Numbered from the stretch's first letter, positions 1-13,031 are shown. The stretch is DNA of 64,000 nt from Phylloscopus collybita (GCA_027886175.1 JAJNNQ010000029.1:4396501-4460500), one strand, 5' to 3'. Numbers and translations: made by a program. Notes: generated by a model from the letters alone, not told the origin.

Positions 1-1264
1 AGGCTGAAGAACCAAGCAAGGAATCCTTTGTGCCCATTTCTCCACACCCATTTGCTTCAAGGCAGAGACAACACTCTTCTTTCAAGGTTAGTTTGTTGCA
101 TAGACTCTCTTTGATAAATCGAATATTTATTTTTTTACTGCTTCCTTTCAAATCCCAGTTCGCTAAATGCCCAGGAAAAGCTGACCCAGTATGTAAAAAA
201 TACCTCCAGTCCTGTTCTTTATGGCCAAAATGCAAACAAGCAACCCATAGCCCACCTTTTAGAAATTAAGCCTTTTCCCCTGCCACATATTCTCTGGTTT
301 TACTTGGTTTAAGATTGAAACACAGACACAACAAAGTTTCCATCACTCTCTAGTGATTTTCTCCAAGGTGAAAATGTCTTTTCCTTCCTAATTTTTTTCC
401 ACTGGTCCCAATTCCAGCTCTGAGTGCTACCCAAAATACCTTAGTCTTTCTATACACCTGTGGAGGTGCACATAAAGCCTGAAATCCTGGAAGTAGAACT
501 CCACTAACCCATGCTCCTTGTTAACTGCACAAACTGCAGAGCCCCCAAGACTTACATATTAAGTGCTTGCAAATGAGGATCTCTCCCTTTTCTCACATAC
601 AAATTGTTGCTTCTTGAAGCTACACAGCCACTTTTCTGCTGTGCACATATGGTGCATCCATATGTGGTTCATGTGGAGCTTGTCTAAGTCCGATTTAGCA
701 CCTGTCTTTTCTAGATGGAAAGACAATTTAAGTAATTATAAACACAATGCAAACAGCTCCTTTGTCTCTGCACTCAGCCCTAAGGAATCAGATTGTGTAT
801 TCAATACTCTTGTGTTCTGCTATGGGTCCACACACCATCTGGGGTTTTGCCTGGCTGGTCGTTATGGACGAAGCAGAAGACAGACACAACTGACAGTGTG
901 TGACAGGAATTCAAATTCATAAATCCTCCAAAAGTTATGACATCTTGCAACCCATATTTTTTGCTTCTGTCCAGCCAACACAGACAAAATCTTAATTCTG
1001 TGATGACAGCAACTTAAATAGTGCTTAAATAGTGATTACCATACACCTTTGGTTGTGCAAGACAGCTCCTCTGCCAGCTACTAAGCCCAGAGTCCACCCA
1101 TGTGACCACAGGAGCAACTCCCCAGTAGCAATGCAGAAACACATGGCTGCTTCCATTTGAAAATCCAGCTTCTCACTACCAATGAGAAGAGAGCTGACCT
1201 GAACTGGGAGGACGGCCTCTCTATGAGACTATTGCTGTGAAGTGTGCATTACCACTTTGTCACT
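1..1264. other. Noncoding DNA, nothing recognised
   Basis: AT-rich, moderate complexity. Contains a short tandem CTTAAATAGTG duplication near 1013-1033. The 119-residue ORF at 563-922 starts at a non-ATG codon and shows no family resemblance. Confidence 0.6.
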
Positions 1265-2015
1265 GTCTTGTCTCACTGTTAGGGGTTAGGTTTGCTCCTT
1301 TTACTTAGACAATTTTTCCCCGGAAGTTGCCAGGAGACTAACTACTGAGTGCTTATGGTGCTTGACCAAAACAAAGAGGTGGCCAAAAGTCGGGAGGAGG
1401 AGAGTTTTGGGGCAGGTGAAGGACGGGGCTGGCAGCAGCTGCTCTCTCTTGCTCTCGGCATCGCAGAGAGGACGGGAGGCTGCTGCTGGCTGCGGGAGGA
1501 GCGCATTGTCCCACCGGCTCCGGCCCTGAGGAATCTACCACCTGGAACTCTGAGCTCCTCCTGCTGCCCTGCTGGAGCTGGGCCGGCCCTGTCCCACCAC
1601 CACCCTTCCTTCGGCCCTGCTTGGAGGCTTTTTGCTGCTCTCTGGCCCCGCACTGCCCGGCCCTGCCGGGACATCCCCGCCCTTCCAGCTGCCACCGGCA
1701 GAGCTTCTGATCCCATCCACCAGCCCGGGATTTTCCACCCTTCCAGCCTGGTGCTCTGAGAGATCAGACTGCCCTGGGCCTTGTGAAACAAAGCCCCTCG
1801 AGGTTCCTGGTCCTGTTTATTATTAATGCTGTAGTTGTTGCGTGTTTGTCTTGTTATACATACTAGTAAAGAACTGTTATTCACATCCCCGTACCTCTGC
1901 CTGAAAGACCTTAATTGCAAAATCATAATAATTTGGAGGGAGAGGGTTCACATTCTCCATTCCAAGGGAAACTCCAGCTTTTCCCCGGCAGACACCTGTC
2001 TTTCAAACCAAGACA
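1265..2015 (+). mobile_element. Probable solo LTR of an avian endogenous retrovirus
   Basis: A GC-rich block (about 1340-1800) is followed by AT-rich sequence with AGTAAAGAACTGTTATTC (poly(A)-signal-like AGTAAA at 1865-1870). Next comes ATAATAATTTGGAGGGAG and a terminal segment ending near AAACCAAGACA at 2015. This order and these phrases match my recollection of songbird ERV LTRs, with R-region poly(A) signal and U5. No gag, pol or env sequence is adjacent, so it would be a solo LTR. The 5' boundary is approximate and no target-site duplication was confirmed. The 194-residue minus-strand ORF within it is not regarded as a gene. Confidence 0.55.
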
Positions 2016-3360
2016 CACAGTCTCTCATCACATCACTGCACAATTCTTGGCAGGTTACTAAAGGCCAAGACAGGGTTATATCTGCATCTGTTTGCATTGG
2101 ATATTATTCAAGGACTTCATATTCTTTGCTTCTTCACCTTGCACCTGGCCTTTGTACTCTTTAGAGAAAGATGTCATTTGCCATTGCATGCCACAGACTT
2201 TGGATGACTGTCCAAGTCCATTAATTATGTTTCTGGAAATATTTCCTTTCAGTTCTTTCAGTTCTTCCCAGATGGCAAGCAGAAGCAGTTCCTCTTTATA
2301 TCTCAGCCACAGAAAACATGGTACAGAAATACAGTGCACAGATGCAAATGGACTGATGCTGAGCAAGGCCACCACTTAAACAGATATATGGTATCTCAAC
2401 ATCATGACAAGAACAGTAGATGCTGGTACATCCTGGTAAGGTTGAAAAATGCAGGACTAGTCACAAGAGTATTCGAGCAGATGAATGGTCCTCTGCCCAC
2501 TGACTTAATACTGAGTAAACCAATTGCACTTTTAAAACAGCAGTATAGAACATGCATTTTCTCACCAGTTAATATATACTAAAACATTGCCATGCAAACA
2601 GAGATCATTTCAAATGAACCATCTATCCCCTTTCACTACCTTGCAGGCAAGTCTTTAGCATATGTTTTACCAAACAGTCTTTGGCAGTTCTATATTCCAA
2701 GCCTTAGCACTTTTAAAATGGACAGAAAATTGTTTTGGAAAAGAACCAAACATTAACTATCAAAACTCAAACAAAGGAGTATGAGTTGGGAAACTAATCT
2801 TTTTTTATATATCTGAAAAGAGAAATGAAAATCCATTTGGAAAACATTTTTATTAAAAACTGTAGCTGTCTGTACTCTGAAACACCCTGGAGGTCTAAAG
2901 ATGATATCAGTATATAAATATTCAGGGCTTCCTGAATATTTCTTTTCAGAAAAGACTTTCTTTTTTTTTTTTTCCCCCTTACAATTTCTTTGACCTTTAG
3001 AAAACAGTCACTATTTGTAGCTTGATTTTTTCAAGATGTTCTCTGGTACATAAAGATGGCAGGGAATTTAATTTAAAAGTCAACTCATGAAACAACATAT
3101 AATAGTCAGAAGATAGTATTGCTTTAGGCGATGTTTTATTAAGTGAACAGCCATTCAAAGCATTTTGGAGCATATTATATCCTATTTGAAGGAGTTCATT
3201 CAATCCCACAGAAAAAATACAAGAGAGATGATATTTGAACTATCCACAGGCATATGGATAAAATGGTCAGTACGTAGATTTAGCAGAGATGAGTCTTCTT
3301 GCTTTATAGAGGCCTGCCAAAAGGACTGATTTGTAAAAAGGTCAGTTTGGTTTTGGTTGT
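2016..3360. other. Noncoding DNA, nothing recognised
   Basis: AT-rich with short T-runs (about 2960-2973). Overlapping ORFs of 80-100 residues on both strands at 2076-2379 are mutual shadows with no recognisable domain. Confidence 0.6.
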
Positions 3361-3496
3361 GTGTTTGTTTTTTTTGTTGTTGTTGTTGTTGTTGTTGGGG
3401 TTTTTTTGTTGTTGTTGTTGTGGTGGGTTTTTTTGTTTGTTTTGTTTTTGTGGTTTTTTTTTTTTTTTCTTTTTTTTCTTTTTTTTCTTTTTAACG
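3361..3496 (+). repeat. T/G-rich low-complexity tract with (TTG)n
   Basis: T/G simple sequence including several GTT triplets in series (about 3378-3398 and 3409-3420) and T-runs interrupted by C. Translations in any frame are homopolymer-like (Leu/Val/Phe or Lys/Asn), so the overlapping ORFs are artefacts. Confidence 0.95.
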
Positions 3497-6000
3497 GGAA
3501 CAAGACTTTCATGAGGTCCCATAGAACAGCTGCAAAAATACCTTTAGTCTGTCATCCGGAATTCCTGAAGGTGAGTTGTGGATTTGTGGCTAATGAAACA
3601 CTGCAAAATAGCACTCACCATGTTATAAAACAGCTCTAATGGTTTATTAGCCTCTTACAGGACAAAAAATGAAAGGTGCCCAAAGCATGTTATTCTCTTA
3701 TAATTATATAAAGCCAAATTTAGAGAGAAACACAACAGAACCAAACACACAGAGATGTTTCTGTGGCTTCAAAAGTGGATCACAGGTGATTTATGACACT
3801 TACAAAGCAATCACTGGAGACCTGGGGTCCAATTAAGGATTCTCACTGATGACAATCAGTACACTTTCTCATGATCTACAATGAAGATTAAAATTTGGTC
3901 ACCAAAACCTTTTTTCACTTGACCTTATCCAGCACAAGAATTTGTTCCTGGAACAGGAGTAGCTCATTCCACAGATAAGCCATCTGATAAGAGTAGCAGT
4001 TGAATATGAATACTTTGGGTTGAGAGCAAGGAAAGGGCACCGAGAGAGCTGTGTTCTCGACGGTTCAGAAAACACAGTATGCATTATATATCATAGAAGG
4101 CTTTCTGATGGTTCTGTTTTTCCTACCTTTACAAAAAAAAGACTTAGTAAAGTGTAGGAAGTTACCCTATTTCTAAATGAATGACCTTGTATGCTACTTA
4201 AGCTGAAAGGGAAGCTAAGCTAAAGGGAAGGCTCTGTCCTTCTAAACAATGCTACATTTCAATAATTTGAATATTTGAGGGAAAAAATACCATACATTTT
4301 TATTTTTTGTCAAATACAAAGCAGCTCTAATAATTTTCTTTTACTGAATTTAGTTTTTTTAATATAGTCCAGTTAAAAAATCAATGGCAGATAAAAATAA
4401 TCCAGTGCCATTCATGGGGAGAAAGCTTGCAGGGATGTGACTAATAGCTTTACATTCCTGGGGAAATATTGACCCAAATTGCAGGACAATACTTGCTGAT
4501 GAAAATGGTTCCTATGATTCTACACAGCTGCAACTGGATTTTCACCACATTGCCAATGTGGACAAGAGTTTTCCGTTTAGTATTTTCAGGGCAAGTTTAA
4601 TGAACAAACTCCATCTCCACCAGTTTTTCTTAGGGACAAAGACCTGATTCTTTCAATAAAATCTTTCAGGATGGACTACAGAGAAACTCCTCTTCAATCC
4701 TAAATCTGTCCAGTTTTAAGCACTTCAGCTGTACTTCTGGGGAGATGATACACAGGACTTCTTTTCTGGCTATTTGTACAGGGGTGATTTTCATCCATAA
4801 TGACAATAAATGCCTAACTACTTCAGAAGAAATGGAACTTGTATTCTTCTGTGCCTTTTCAGATGTACACTCTGAGAACATCAACTTATTTATGACACAT
4901 AGTGGAGATATATAGTGCAAATATATAGTGCTTATATAGTGGAAATTCTCCCATCAAGAGACACCCTGCAGACATGAACATTACTGGGATTACACTGAAT
5001 CTGAAAGGCCTAAAGTGGAGAAAAACGATGATGCTTTTCACCTGTGATCAGAACATTTTCCCAACAACATTCAAGTTTTCTGAAATAAACTCCACTTGTT
5101 CTCTTTTGCTAAGCTGTCAAATCAATATATGTAAAAACCCAAAGGTGTTTTGTTCATTGCTAAGCAATCCACCACAATAAAAGCAAACATGATGATGATG
5201 ATGATGATAGTTCAATCCATGCTAATTGCTTACTCAAAAACAAGGAAGAAGGAAGGAGAAATGTGCAATTTCTCTTCCCTGTGAAGTCTACCATTTCTCC
5301 TCCATTTTATTTCCTTCTATCTACTTTTTTTTTTTTTTTCAAAGAAACAGATGTCTGGTTAACTCTTGACCACTTCTTCAAATTATTTTACTTGATCTTG
5401 CATGTTTCAAGGATGGTTACAAACCTGGTCTGATTTGACTGAAGGGAGAATTTGCACCAGGCACTTACATGCTACTGTCTCAGCCTGGATGAACTATGTC
5501 TGCCTAATTCGGAATCCCCTTGAACATCAAAGGTCTAACTCACACTTCAGGGTTAGCAGGGTCACATTCCACCAAGCTTCTTATTCAACAGTTTTTGACC
5601 CATTTTCTGTTCTCAAATGATGTGCAAACAAACTTATATTTTGCCACATTCTTTAATAATTCACTAAACACTTCATGTGGATTCATTCAAATGGCTTTCT
5701 CTGAAATATCTACTCTGAGACATGCACATTTGTAGTGTGTCATGCAGGCTAGAATTTTCCACCTGGTTGTAACTTCTGGTTTCTGGAACAATCCCAAATC
5801 CACAGAAAGATTTCAGGCCACCCAAATGATCCTGAAAAATTCTCACACAACTATATCTAGCCATCCATTTGTACAATGTTTTGCCTTTAATACATAGTTT
5901 TGTGAAAGGAAATTCAGTTAAGAAAGTTGGTAAAAGGCAGCTGGAGAGGCCATAGTGGTATCAGTAAATATGGTCAAGTAGAAGACCTCTCTTCTGCTGT
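3497..6000. other. Noncoding DNA, little recognised
   Basis: AT-rich intergenic sequence. A small imperfect tandem of ATATAGTG units is at about 4912-4940, a T-run at about 5324-5339 and an ATG repeat at 5189. No credible gene. Confidence 0.6.
5189..5208 (+). repeat. (ATG)n trinucleotide repeat
   Basis: Six to seven perfect ATG units in noncoding DNA. Confidence 0.9.
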
Positions 6001-6217
6001 TGTTTGTTTGTTGTTGTTGTTTTGTTTGGTTTTTTGTTTGGTTTTGTTGTTTTTTGTGGGTGGTTCATTTTGGTTTTGTGTGTGTGGTGGATTTTTTTGT
6101 CTTTTTTTTTGTTTGTTTGTTTTGTTTTGTTGTTTTGTTGTTTTGTTTTTGTGTTTTGTTTTGTTTTGTTTTGTTTTGTTTTGTTTTGTTTTGTTTTGTT
6201 TTGTTTTGTTTTGTTTT
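6001..6217 (+). repeat. T/G-rich tract ending in a (TTTTG)n array
   Basis: A variable T/G stretch (6001-6153) is followed by about 12 near-perfect TTTTG pentamers (6154-6216). The Phe/Cys/Val-rich ORFs and the minus-strand Lys/Gln/Asn/Thr ORF here are translation artefacts of the repeat. Confidence 0.97.
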
Positions 6218-9200
6218 AATGTGAGCAGGGACTGAAAAATAAGAGGGGAAAAAGAAAGGGCCTGTGTGGGAAAAATGCCAGGGGAAAAAATGTAGGCATA
6301 GGGAAAATAAGTATAAAGGTGATATCACAAAGTGGCAACCATTCCTTAGTGGGACAAAGAATGGTGAAAATATTTAAAGGACACTAGTTCTAGCTACATG
6401 CATATATGATTCTTTGATCTATCTTTGAGGAAATTCACTTTCTTGCAGTAAGCATCAGATTCTCCACATCAGAACACACTGCTAAACTTTTCAGTATGCA
6501 AGAATTCACTAGAGCTGTGGATAAATAACATGCTGGAATTCACAACCCAAAAAGAGCAATCAGTTAATGATCCCACTTTTCTGTCAAAAAGCCCCAATGA
6601 CTAATGCAGTTATATATGTTAGGTTAAATTTAGGTTAAAACCAACTATGAAATACAGATACCCCTTGAACACGGTATCATAAAAAGTTTTAAAGCAGGGC
6701 TAGCTTTGCAATCCCAAAAGAAGTACCATGGGTGTATTGCAAAACCTCAACTCTACAGCAAGTCTACAGCATCTTCCCACTGGTATGAAACAAATATAAC
6801 AAAAGCAAGTCTGCTGTGAACTTAACTCAGACTTTTGCTGGAAGAAAACCAACTTGGATCTTATGAAAGAGGGAAGCAGATAATGGGGAATTTTCTCTAT
6901 TTTACAGCTAAATTTAAAGAAGCAAATGCCAAAAATAGGAAACATAGTATAAACTTGTAAGGCTGCTTTTCTCACAAGACAATCTTAATTTAGAGAGTAT
7001 CTTTTCCACTGTTTCTAATTTTTTATGTAACAGTTGGAGCTCATAAGCACAAGTAGGGTATCCAGAATGGGGTAAAGGCTGTGAACAACAGAAAGAAACA
7101 GGTACTAAACAGATTTGTGGGGTGAATGTATGAAGTTGATGTTAGAACAGAATGAAGCAAATTGAATGCTATTTAACTTGATTTTACAGGAATATTTGCA
7201 ACATTGTTATACTAAATCCTAACCCTAGTTTGTTTCAGTTTAGTTTAAGGTCTGAATACACACATTAGATAAAAGTAACTAGGAAACGCTACACAAAAAG
7301 GTGCAGTTTAATGAACTGAAGCAGCATAGGTATCATGACAATCACTACCCTAGTAATTAATTTTATGAATTCCATGGGAATTAATACTTTTAGAAAGATA
7401 CCTGGGTGGGAAAATTAAATATAGCTACAAACAATCCTATCTAAAGGTGGTAAATTTACATCTGATATAAGAGATGTTTCCAAACAAAGAAATCTTTTGA
7501 AAGAAAGTGACAGAAATTCATTAACTTAGCACGTAGGACATTTAAAAATGGATCAAAATAAACTACTGGAAAATTTAACACAATGACTAATAACACACTG
7601 AGTGCATAATTTTGCAATAGGAATGGAGAATGTTCTGAAACTTCTTTTCCCTCTCTAATGTGTAATATCTCTAAGTCTCTGGACATGTTTGGGTTATCCA
7701 GCCATGGATATTGGGTCTGGCTCCAGAAAACAGTATGATGCTAGCATACAACTTAATTCCCAGAGTTTCGAAAAGCTTCTGATCATTGCTGTTGCTAATC
7801 GTTTTCCCCAAAGTAACAAATCTAGCCTCATATTTACAGCCACCCTAGAGCTGATCCACCTCTATTGCAGAACTTTGAAAAGACCAGTCACCTCAGGCAA
7901 GCAGAAAGATCTCACCTTCAGTGAACACACAGAATGATTGTTATTTGTAGGAAGAATTAAATACTCATTTGCAGCACAACTGCAAACAGCTGGTGGCTCA
8001 GTCTATTTTGATACAACCAAAAAATGAACACATTTAATAATTCACCTGAAAAGAAAGCCACAGCTATTATGTGATGTTGTTACTGAGATCTCCCACCTCA
8101 ATACTTTAATGCTTGTTATTGGCACAATAACAAGTTTATGACTGACTGTATTTCTCTATTGTCTCTGAAGCCCTCAATTTTTGTTAAGCTGCAGAAAGGA
8201 GATACGTTTTCAAAGCTATCCATTACTGTGAATGATTCTTGTCTGAATGTCAAATTAGAAAATCTGATTTTCAAAGGTTAGGTGCTCAGCGTGTTCTGAA
8301 AATCAGGCTGTCTGGAAATGTTTCAGGCTGTGCCTCTAATAAGGAAGTAATTGTATCATTCGTCACTTTTGCAAATTAAACTTTTAAGACAAAGACATTT
8401 TTCTTTCATCCCAGTATTCAGACACCGCAGCTAAGGGTGTGGTAGAGGTATGTAGTAGAATTCTACTAACTGCTTTGACATCTTTTAATTTTAAGTGACA
8501 TGTAGAAAGAAAGATACATGTACCTGCATGAATATAGCTGCTCTTCCTGTAATAAAATCTGTTAATTATCCATGCTATTTCCCTCTATATAGAAATCCAC
8601 CTTAATTCATTCTTCTCCTCTGACATTTCAAGCAAATAATCACATGGACTTAAGGAAGTGTAGGCTGCTGACTGTATCAAAAGTTACACTGATTAACTAT
8701 AACTGCTTTTTAAAAAACCTAGTTAAATCAAAGCAAATCCTTGCCTGAGCACACTTAGTTTATTTATTGAGTAACATTGATTTATTTGAATTGGTAATCT
8801 GGGTCAGGACTCTGAAATATTTGCATGCCTACTTCATGTTTAGCACACTATTTAGTCCAAATACATTTTGTTTCAGTAGAATGAAAGAATGAAACTCTTC
8901 TAAGAAGGTGTAATAAACAAGTCTGACACTCTTTTATAGCAGGTCAACTCAATAAAGACATCACCATTTCTTGATTATATGAAGCCAGCTGTGCTTAAAG
9001 AGAACTACTGGAAAACACCCAAAGTCAGTTTGCTAACTCCCAATTTATATTGAATTAGATTTTTTATTGCTTTAGTCAAATTGTTTTGAAAGATGATTTT
9101 ATTTTAATCACAGCTACTTTTGTGTGTAAACAACACCGTGGGCAAATATCATCACAGGATACATCAAGGATAGCTACTAATTGAAACATGCTGAGGATAT

Positions 9201-10724
9201 ATTTCTGAATGGCATGTTTCACTACAGCCATCTTCAAATTCTAATACAGAAATTCATTTGGGAGTAGAAGTAGGAGACCAAATTAGGTGTTACCTTTACA
9301 GAGTACATGTCATACTTGTCAGTACTTACAATCTGAAATGACAAAAAAATGAAACCACTACTCTTATTTTTGTCCATTTTATTTTTGTCCATATTGAGTG
9401 GAACTCTGCTTACTCACAAAATTGCTCATTTCTTCATGCTTCACCTGTAGAAACACTCAGAATTTTTGTTCTCTTACAAGCTTGTATTATAAATTTCAAA
9501 GAAGCATACCCAAAAAATGAAACTCAAACATATTAGCTGCATCTGGGTATTTGTAAGCATTTGAATAATCTGAAAGTAAAAAGGTTAACAAACCAAAAAA
9601 TCCAGCAAACAAAAAAATCTAAATGCTTCGGTGTGTATGTTGACATGTCCATCAAAGAACTCCTGTAAAACTGTAAAGGTTGAAATTGGTTTGACATGGA
9701 AGACTAGTAGACTCTTGGTCAGGCATGAAAAATATGTTACTGGTTTTGTGGATTATTATGATTAGATTTATTGCTAATACAGTAACTAAGTATTGTCAAT
9801 GAAGTATATAATATAACCATGTCTTAAGGGCTAAAATATAAGCAGGTTCAGATAGAAATGTACAGATTTACAGTCTTTGGCCTTACAGAATGTACAATTC
9901 CAAAGCAACAAAGTATCTTTGTAGTTACTTTAGAATTTTATGACCACATGTAGTTAGGTTTTAGCACTTTTACTTGCCCTTCCGAAAGTGAATGTTTCCC
10001 TGTCCTCAGGATGTACAATGCAGATGTCCTTGCTGGGGAGGGGATCCAGAACTGGAAAATCATTTTGCCTGCCTCCAACAGCATTTTATACCCTTTTGCA
10101 AGCTGACATGTAACCAAGTCAACATTGATCATCACAGCTTCTCCATCTCTAGAATGCACTCATTATGTGAGCATCCAGACAGTTCCTCCTGAAATTCCTA
10201 CCCAGTGTTCTCATCTTAGCATAATTCCCACATAGTGCTCTTATCTAAGGCCAAATCACATTGCCTACTGAAGACAATCACAAAGGAAGAGGCTGTGTGT
10301 GGAGCAGAAAGGATGAAGGGGAAGACCCGGCTATCCTGTTGCACATATTGACAGAGTGTATGGTTCATATTTACCTTCATAGAATATGGTTATTCAAAAC
10401 CTATCCCTAATTGGCTTAACAGGTGACAGGGAATCAGTTGGCTTCACCATTACTTTTGCCTTTCTTAGGACCAAAAAAGGTTGATATCCTACTTAGATTT
10501 GTTTTAATCGCATGTGTGGTCTAGTTCGTAGTTTAGATTGGAAGAGAGTTCAAAAAAGAAGTTGAACAATACTGTATTGTGCAATATTTCCATATTTACT
10601 TTACTGGATGCACTGGGTAAATCTCTCAATGATCCTTACTATTTCATATATAAATAAAAAACTCCAACTTTACAAGGATGCTACTCAATTTGTACGTAAA
10701 TATTATAAATGTAAAAGGCATATT
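6218..10724. other. Long noncoding stretch, nothing recognised
   Basis: About 4.5 kb of AT-rich sequence with no ORF over 91 residues, no CR1 landmarks and no long simple repeats. The absence of recent repeats would be compatible with older unique DNA containing regulatory elements. Confidence 0.55.
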
Positions 10725-10743
10725 AAAAAAAAAAAAAAAAAAA
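10725..10743 (+). repeat. A19 run at the left edge of CR1 copy 1
   Basis: Nineteen consecutive adenines just before the CR1-related sequence. It could be a pre-existing A-tract or the tail of an earlier retrotransposed sequence. Confidence 0.9.
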
Positions 10744-10744
10744 G

Positions 10745-12275
10745 AATGGATTAAAAATCTATTTCAGGCAAACTTGTGTATCCTCATGACTGGATGGACC
10801 TCAAGGCAGGGACTTGGGGGAGCAAAGTCCCTCCCAACAGTACTTGAACATACATACTTATATTACAGGAACTGATGAAATGCATCCCAAACTCCTGAGA
10901 GAATTGGCTGATCTAGATGGCAAAACACTCTCCTTGATATGTGAAAACTGTTATCAGTCAGGTGAATTCCCAGGTGACTGGAAAAAGGGGAAAATTGTAC
11001 CCAATTTTTAAAAGGGTAGAAAGCCTGGGAAGAGCTTAGGACAGTTCCTCCTAGACATTGTGCTTTAGCAGGTGATTCAAGACAGCCAGAACACCTTCAC
11101 CAAGAGCACATCCTCTCTGACCAACCCAGTGGCTTCTATGATGGAGTGACTACACCATGGACAAAGGACCAAAGATGTCATCTTGTATGGACTTCTGTCA
11201 GACCTTTGCCATGGTCCACCTCATTCTTCTCTCTAAACTGGAGAGAGAAGGATTTGATGGCTCATCTATTTGGTGGATAAGGAACTGGCTGGATGGTTGC
11301 ATCCAGAGAGTAGTGGCTAATGGCTCAATGTCTGAATGGAGATCGGTGACAAGTGGCTGCCTTAGGGGTCCCTATTGGTACCAGGATTGTTTAATATCAG
11401 TCACATAGACAAAAGGATCAAGTGCACCCTCAGCAAGTTTGCAGATGACACCAAGTTGAGTGGTGCTGTTGGACAGGATCCCATCCAGAGAGACTTGGAC
11501 AAGCTCAAGAAGTGGGCCCATGGTTCAACAAGGTGCTGCACCTGATCAGAGCAATCCTTGATATCAACACAGGTTTGAGGATGAACAGATGGAGAGCTGC
11601 CCTGATGGGAAGGACTTACAGGTACTGCTGGATGGCAGGCTGGACATGAACCAGTAGGTTAGAGCCTCATGCTAACAACACCAAGGTAGTGGATTCAATC
11701 CCTCTTTGGGCCATCCACTTAAGAGCTGGATCCAGTGATCCTTCTGGGTTTCTTTCAGCTTAGAGTATTCCGTGATTATGTGCCTGTGAATGTGCATTTG
11801 CCCCCCACCTGGAGTGCTGTGTCTAGCTCTAGAGTCCTCAGAACAGGAGAGATGTGGACCTGATGGAGCAGCACCAGAGGGAGGCCACAAAATGATCAGA
11901 GGACTGGAGCATGTCTCCTGTGAAGACAGACTGAAACTGTTGGGGCTGTTCAGGCTGGAGAAGACTTCAAGGAGAACTTATTGTGGTCCTCCAGTGCCTA
12001 AAAGGGAGTCAGAAGAAACATGGGCACAAATCTGTTAGTAGGGCCTGTAGCAAAAGGACAAGGGTAATGGTTTTGAACTAGAAGAGGGTAGCTTCAGACT
12101 AGATATAAGGAAGAAATTTTAATGATAAGGGTGACAAAACAATGGAAGAGGTTGCTCAGAGAGATGGTGCCCCATTCCTGAAAACAGTCAAGGTCAGACT
12201 GGGTGAGGGTTTGAGCAATCTGATACACCTGAAGATGTCTCTGCTCATTGCAGGGTGCTTGGAACTAGGTCACAT
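10745..12275 (+). mobile_element. CR1 LINE, 5'-truncated and degenerate (copy 1)
   Basis: Decayed CR1 non-LTR retrotransposon in plus orientation. Conceptual fragments match CR1 ORF2 reverse transcriptase: TDEMHPKLLRELADLDGKTL near 10870, RNWLDGCIQRVVANGSMSEW near 11281, and the FADD catalytic motif at 11438-11449. The downstream part follows the CR1 3' region (GAGTGCTGTGTC..., AGGAAGAAATTTT..., CTGCTCATTGCAGGGTGCTTGG...). It carries stops, frameshifts and deletions, and a SINE interrupts it at 11652-11783. The start is approximate. The expected 3' terminus is missing at 12275 and may be the piece at 13032-13081. Confidence 0.93.
11652..11783 (+). mobile_element. tRNA-Ile-derived SINE with CR1-like tail (TguSINE1-type), nested in CR1
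   Basis: Bases 11652-11713 align by eye to tRNA-Ile from the D-loop to the acceptor end: CAGTAGGTTAGAGC, the anticodon-arm region TGCTAACAACACCAAGG, a B-box-like GGATTCAATCC (11691-11701) and terminal GGGCCA (11708-11713). The tRNA 5' end is truncated. The rest (11714-11783) has GATCCTTCTGGGTTTCTTTC and ends ATTCCGTGATTATGTG, a CR1-type 3' tail that would allow mobilisation by CR1. CR1 body sequence resumes on both sides. Passerine genomes carry a tRNA-Ile/CR1 SINE of this design; the exact family name is from memory. Confidence 0.75.
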
Positions 12276-12350
12276 CCTATCATAAAATGCTTTGAGTGGG
12301 AAAGAACCTAAAGATTATCTCTAGTTCTAACCCCCCTGTCATGGGCAGTG
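12276..12350 (-). mobile_element. CR1 3'-end fragment, minus strand
   Basis: The segment reads as the reverse complement of a CR1 3' terminus: ATCATAAAATGCTTTGAG, GGGAAAGAACCTAAAG, then ATCTCTAGTTCTAACC and CCCCTGTCATGGGCAG. Only about 75 bp are recognisable. It abuts the broken 3' end of the plus-strand CR1 and marks the left edge of an insertion into that element. Confidence 0.75.
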
Positions 12351-13031
12351 TTAGTATAGCTCAATATGTGATGGGGCCTGTGATGCAGGTGTGGAAATCA
12401 GGTCAAAATCTTGTGGTTTTTGTTGTCATGGCATGGGGGGACAGGAGAGAATGTGCAGTGAGGTGTAGTCTGCATGGTCTTGTTCTTAACATGATACCCA
12501 GAATTGTTTTGTAGAAACCAAATACACCTCCTACAAAGAAATATTCCATACAAGGTACTCACAAACAGTGAATGGCTTGACCACAGTCACATCCCCACCA
12601 CTTCACACCATAGTGGTTATAAAATGTACCCCAATTTTACATCTCATTAGGGGATGAGAATTCAGTGTAAAATCGCAGGGACATTTTGAGGGATTTGTTC
12701 TTCTTGCTCTCGACAGAAGGGATACCTTTTGGTAAGCCCTACATCCTCAGGTATTCTGAGTGTTGACCCTGATATTAAGTTTCTGGTTGCAATTACATTG
12801 TTACTGCTGTATACAGCTACTCTGCAGTTAATGCCTTGGTATTATGTAATGGCACCAGCCATCCAAAAGAACCTTTTATGCGGCACTCAATGAACTATGC
12901 TATTCGTGAATCCAACTGGCTCTTTTGATTGCAACCAGACATATAGTTAGTTCATGAACTATTTGTGCATCTGGTGTGGGACTTGTAGTTATGACTCTGC
13001 AATACAAGGGACACTTTTATGTCATCACCAA
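12351..13031. other. Unclassified inserted sequence between split CR1 pieces
   Basis: About 680 bp that do not read as CR1 and contain no credible ORF. It lies between the minus-strand CR1 end and a plus-strand CR1 terminus, so it is probably part of a nested transposable-element insertion such as an LTR. I could not identify the family, and terminal repeats or target-site duplications were not found. Confidence 0.4.

Noticed and set aside
1342..1926. 194-residue minus-strand ORF
   Set aside because: It lies within the probable LTR, starts at a non-ATG codon, and overlaps equally open frames on the other strand. The cause is GC-rich composition.
6058..6066. GLI-like TGGGTGGTT and similar sites (also near 50259)
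   Set aside because: GAS1 is a Hedgehog-pathway gene, so GLI sites were sought, but matches have a mismatch, and the first lies in T/G simple sequence. They are not better than chance.
11652..11713. Functional tRNA-Ile gene
   Set aside because: The tRNA 5' half is incomplete and the segment continues into a CR1-like tail, so it is a SINE head rather than a working tRNA.
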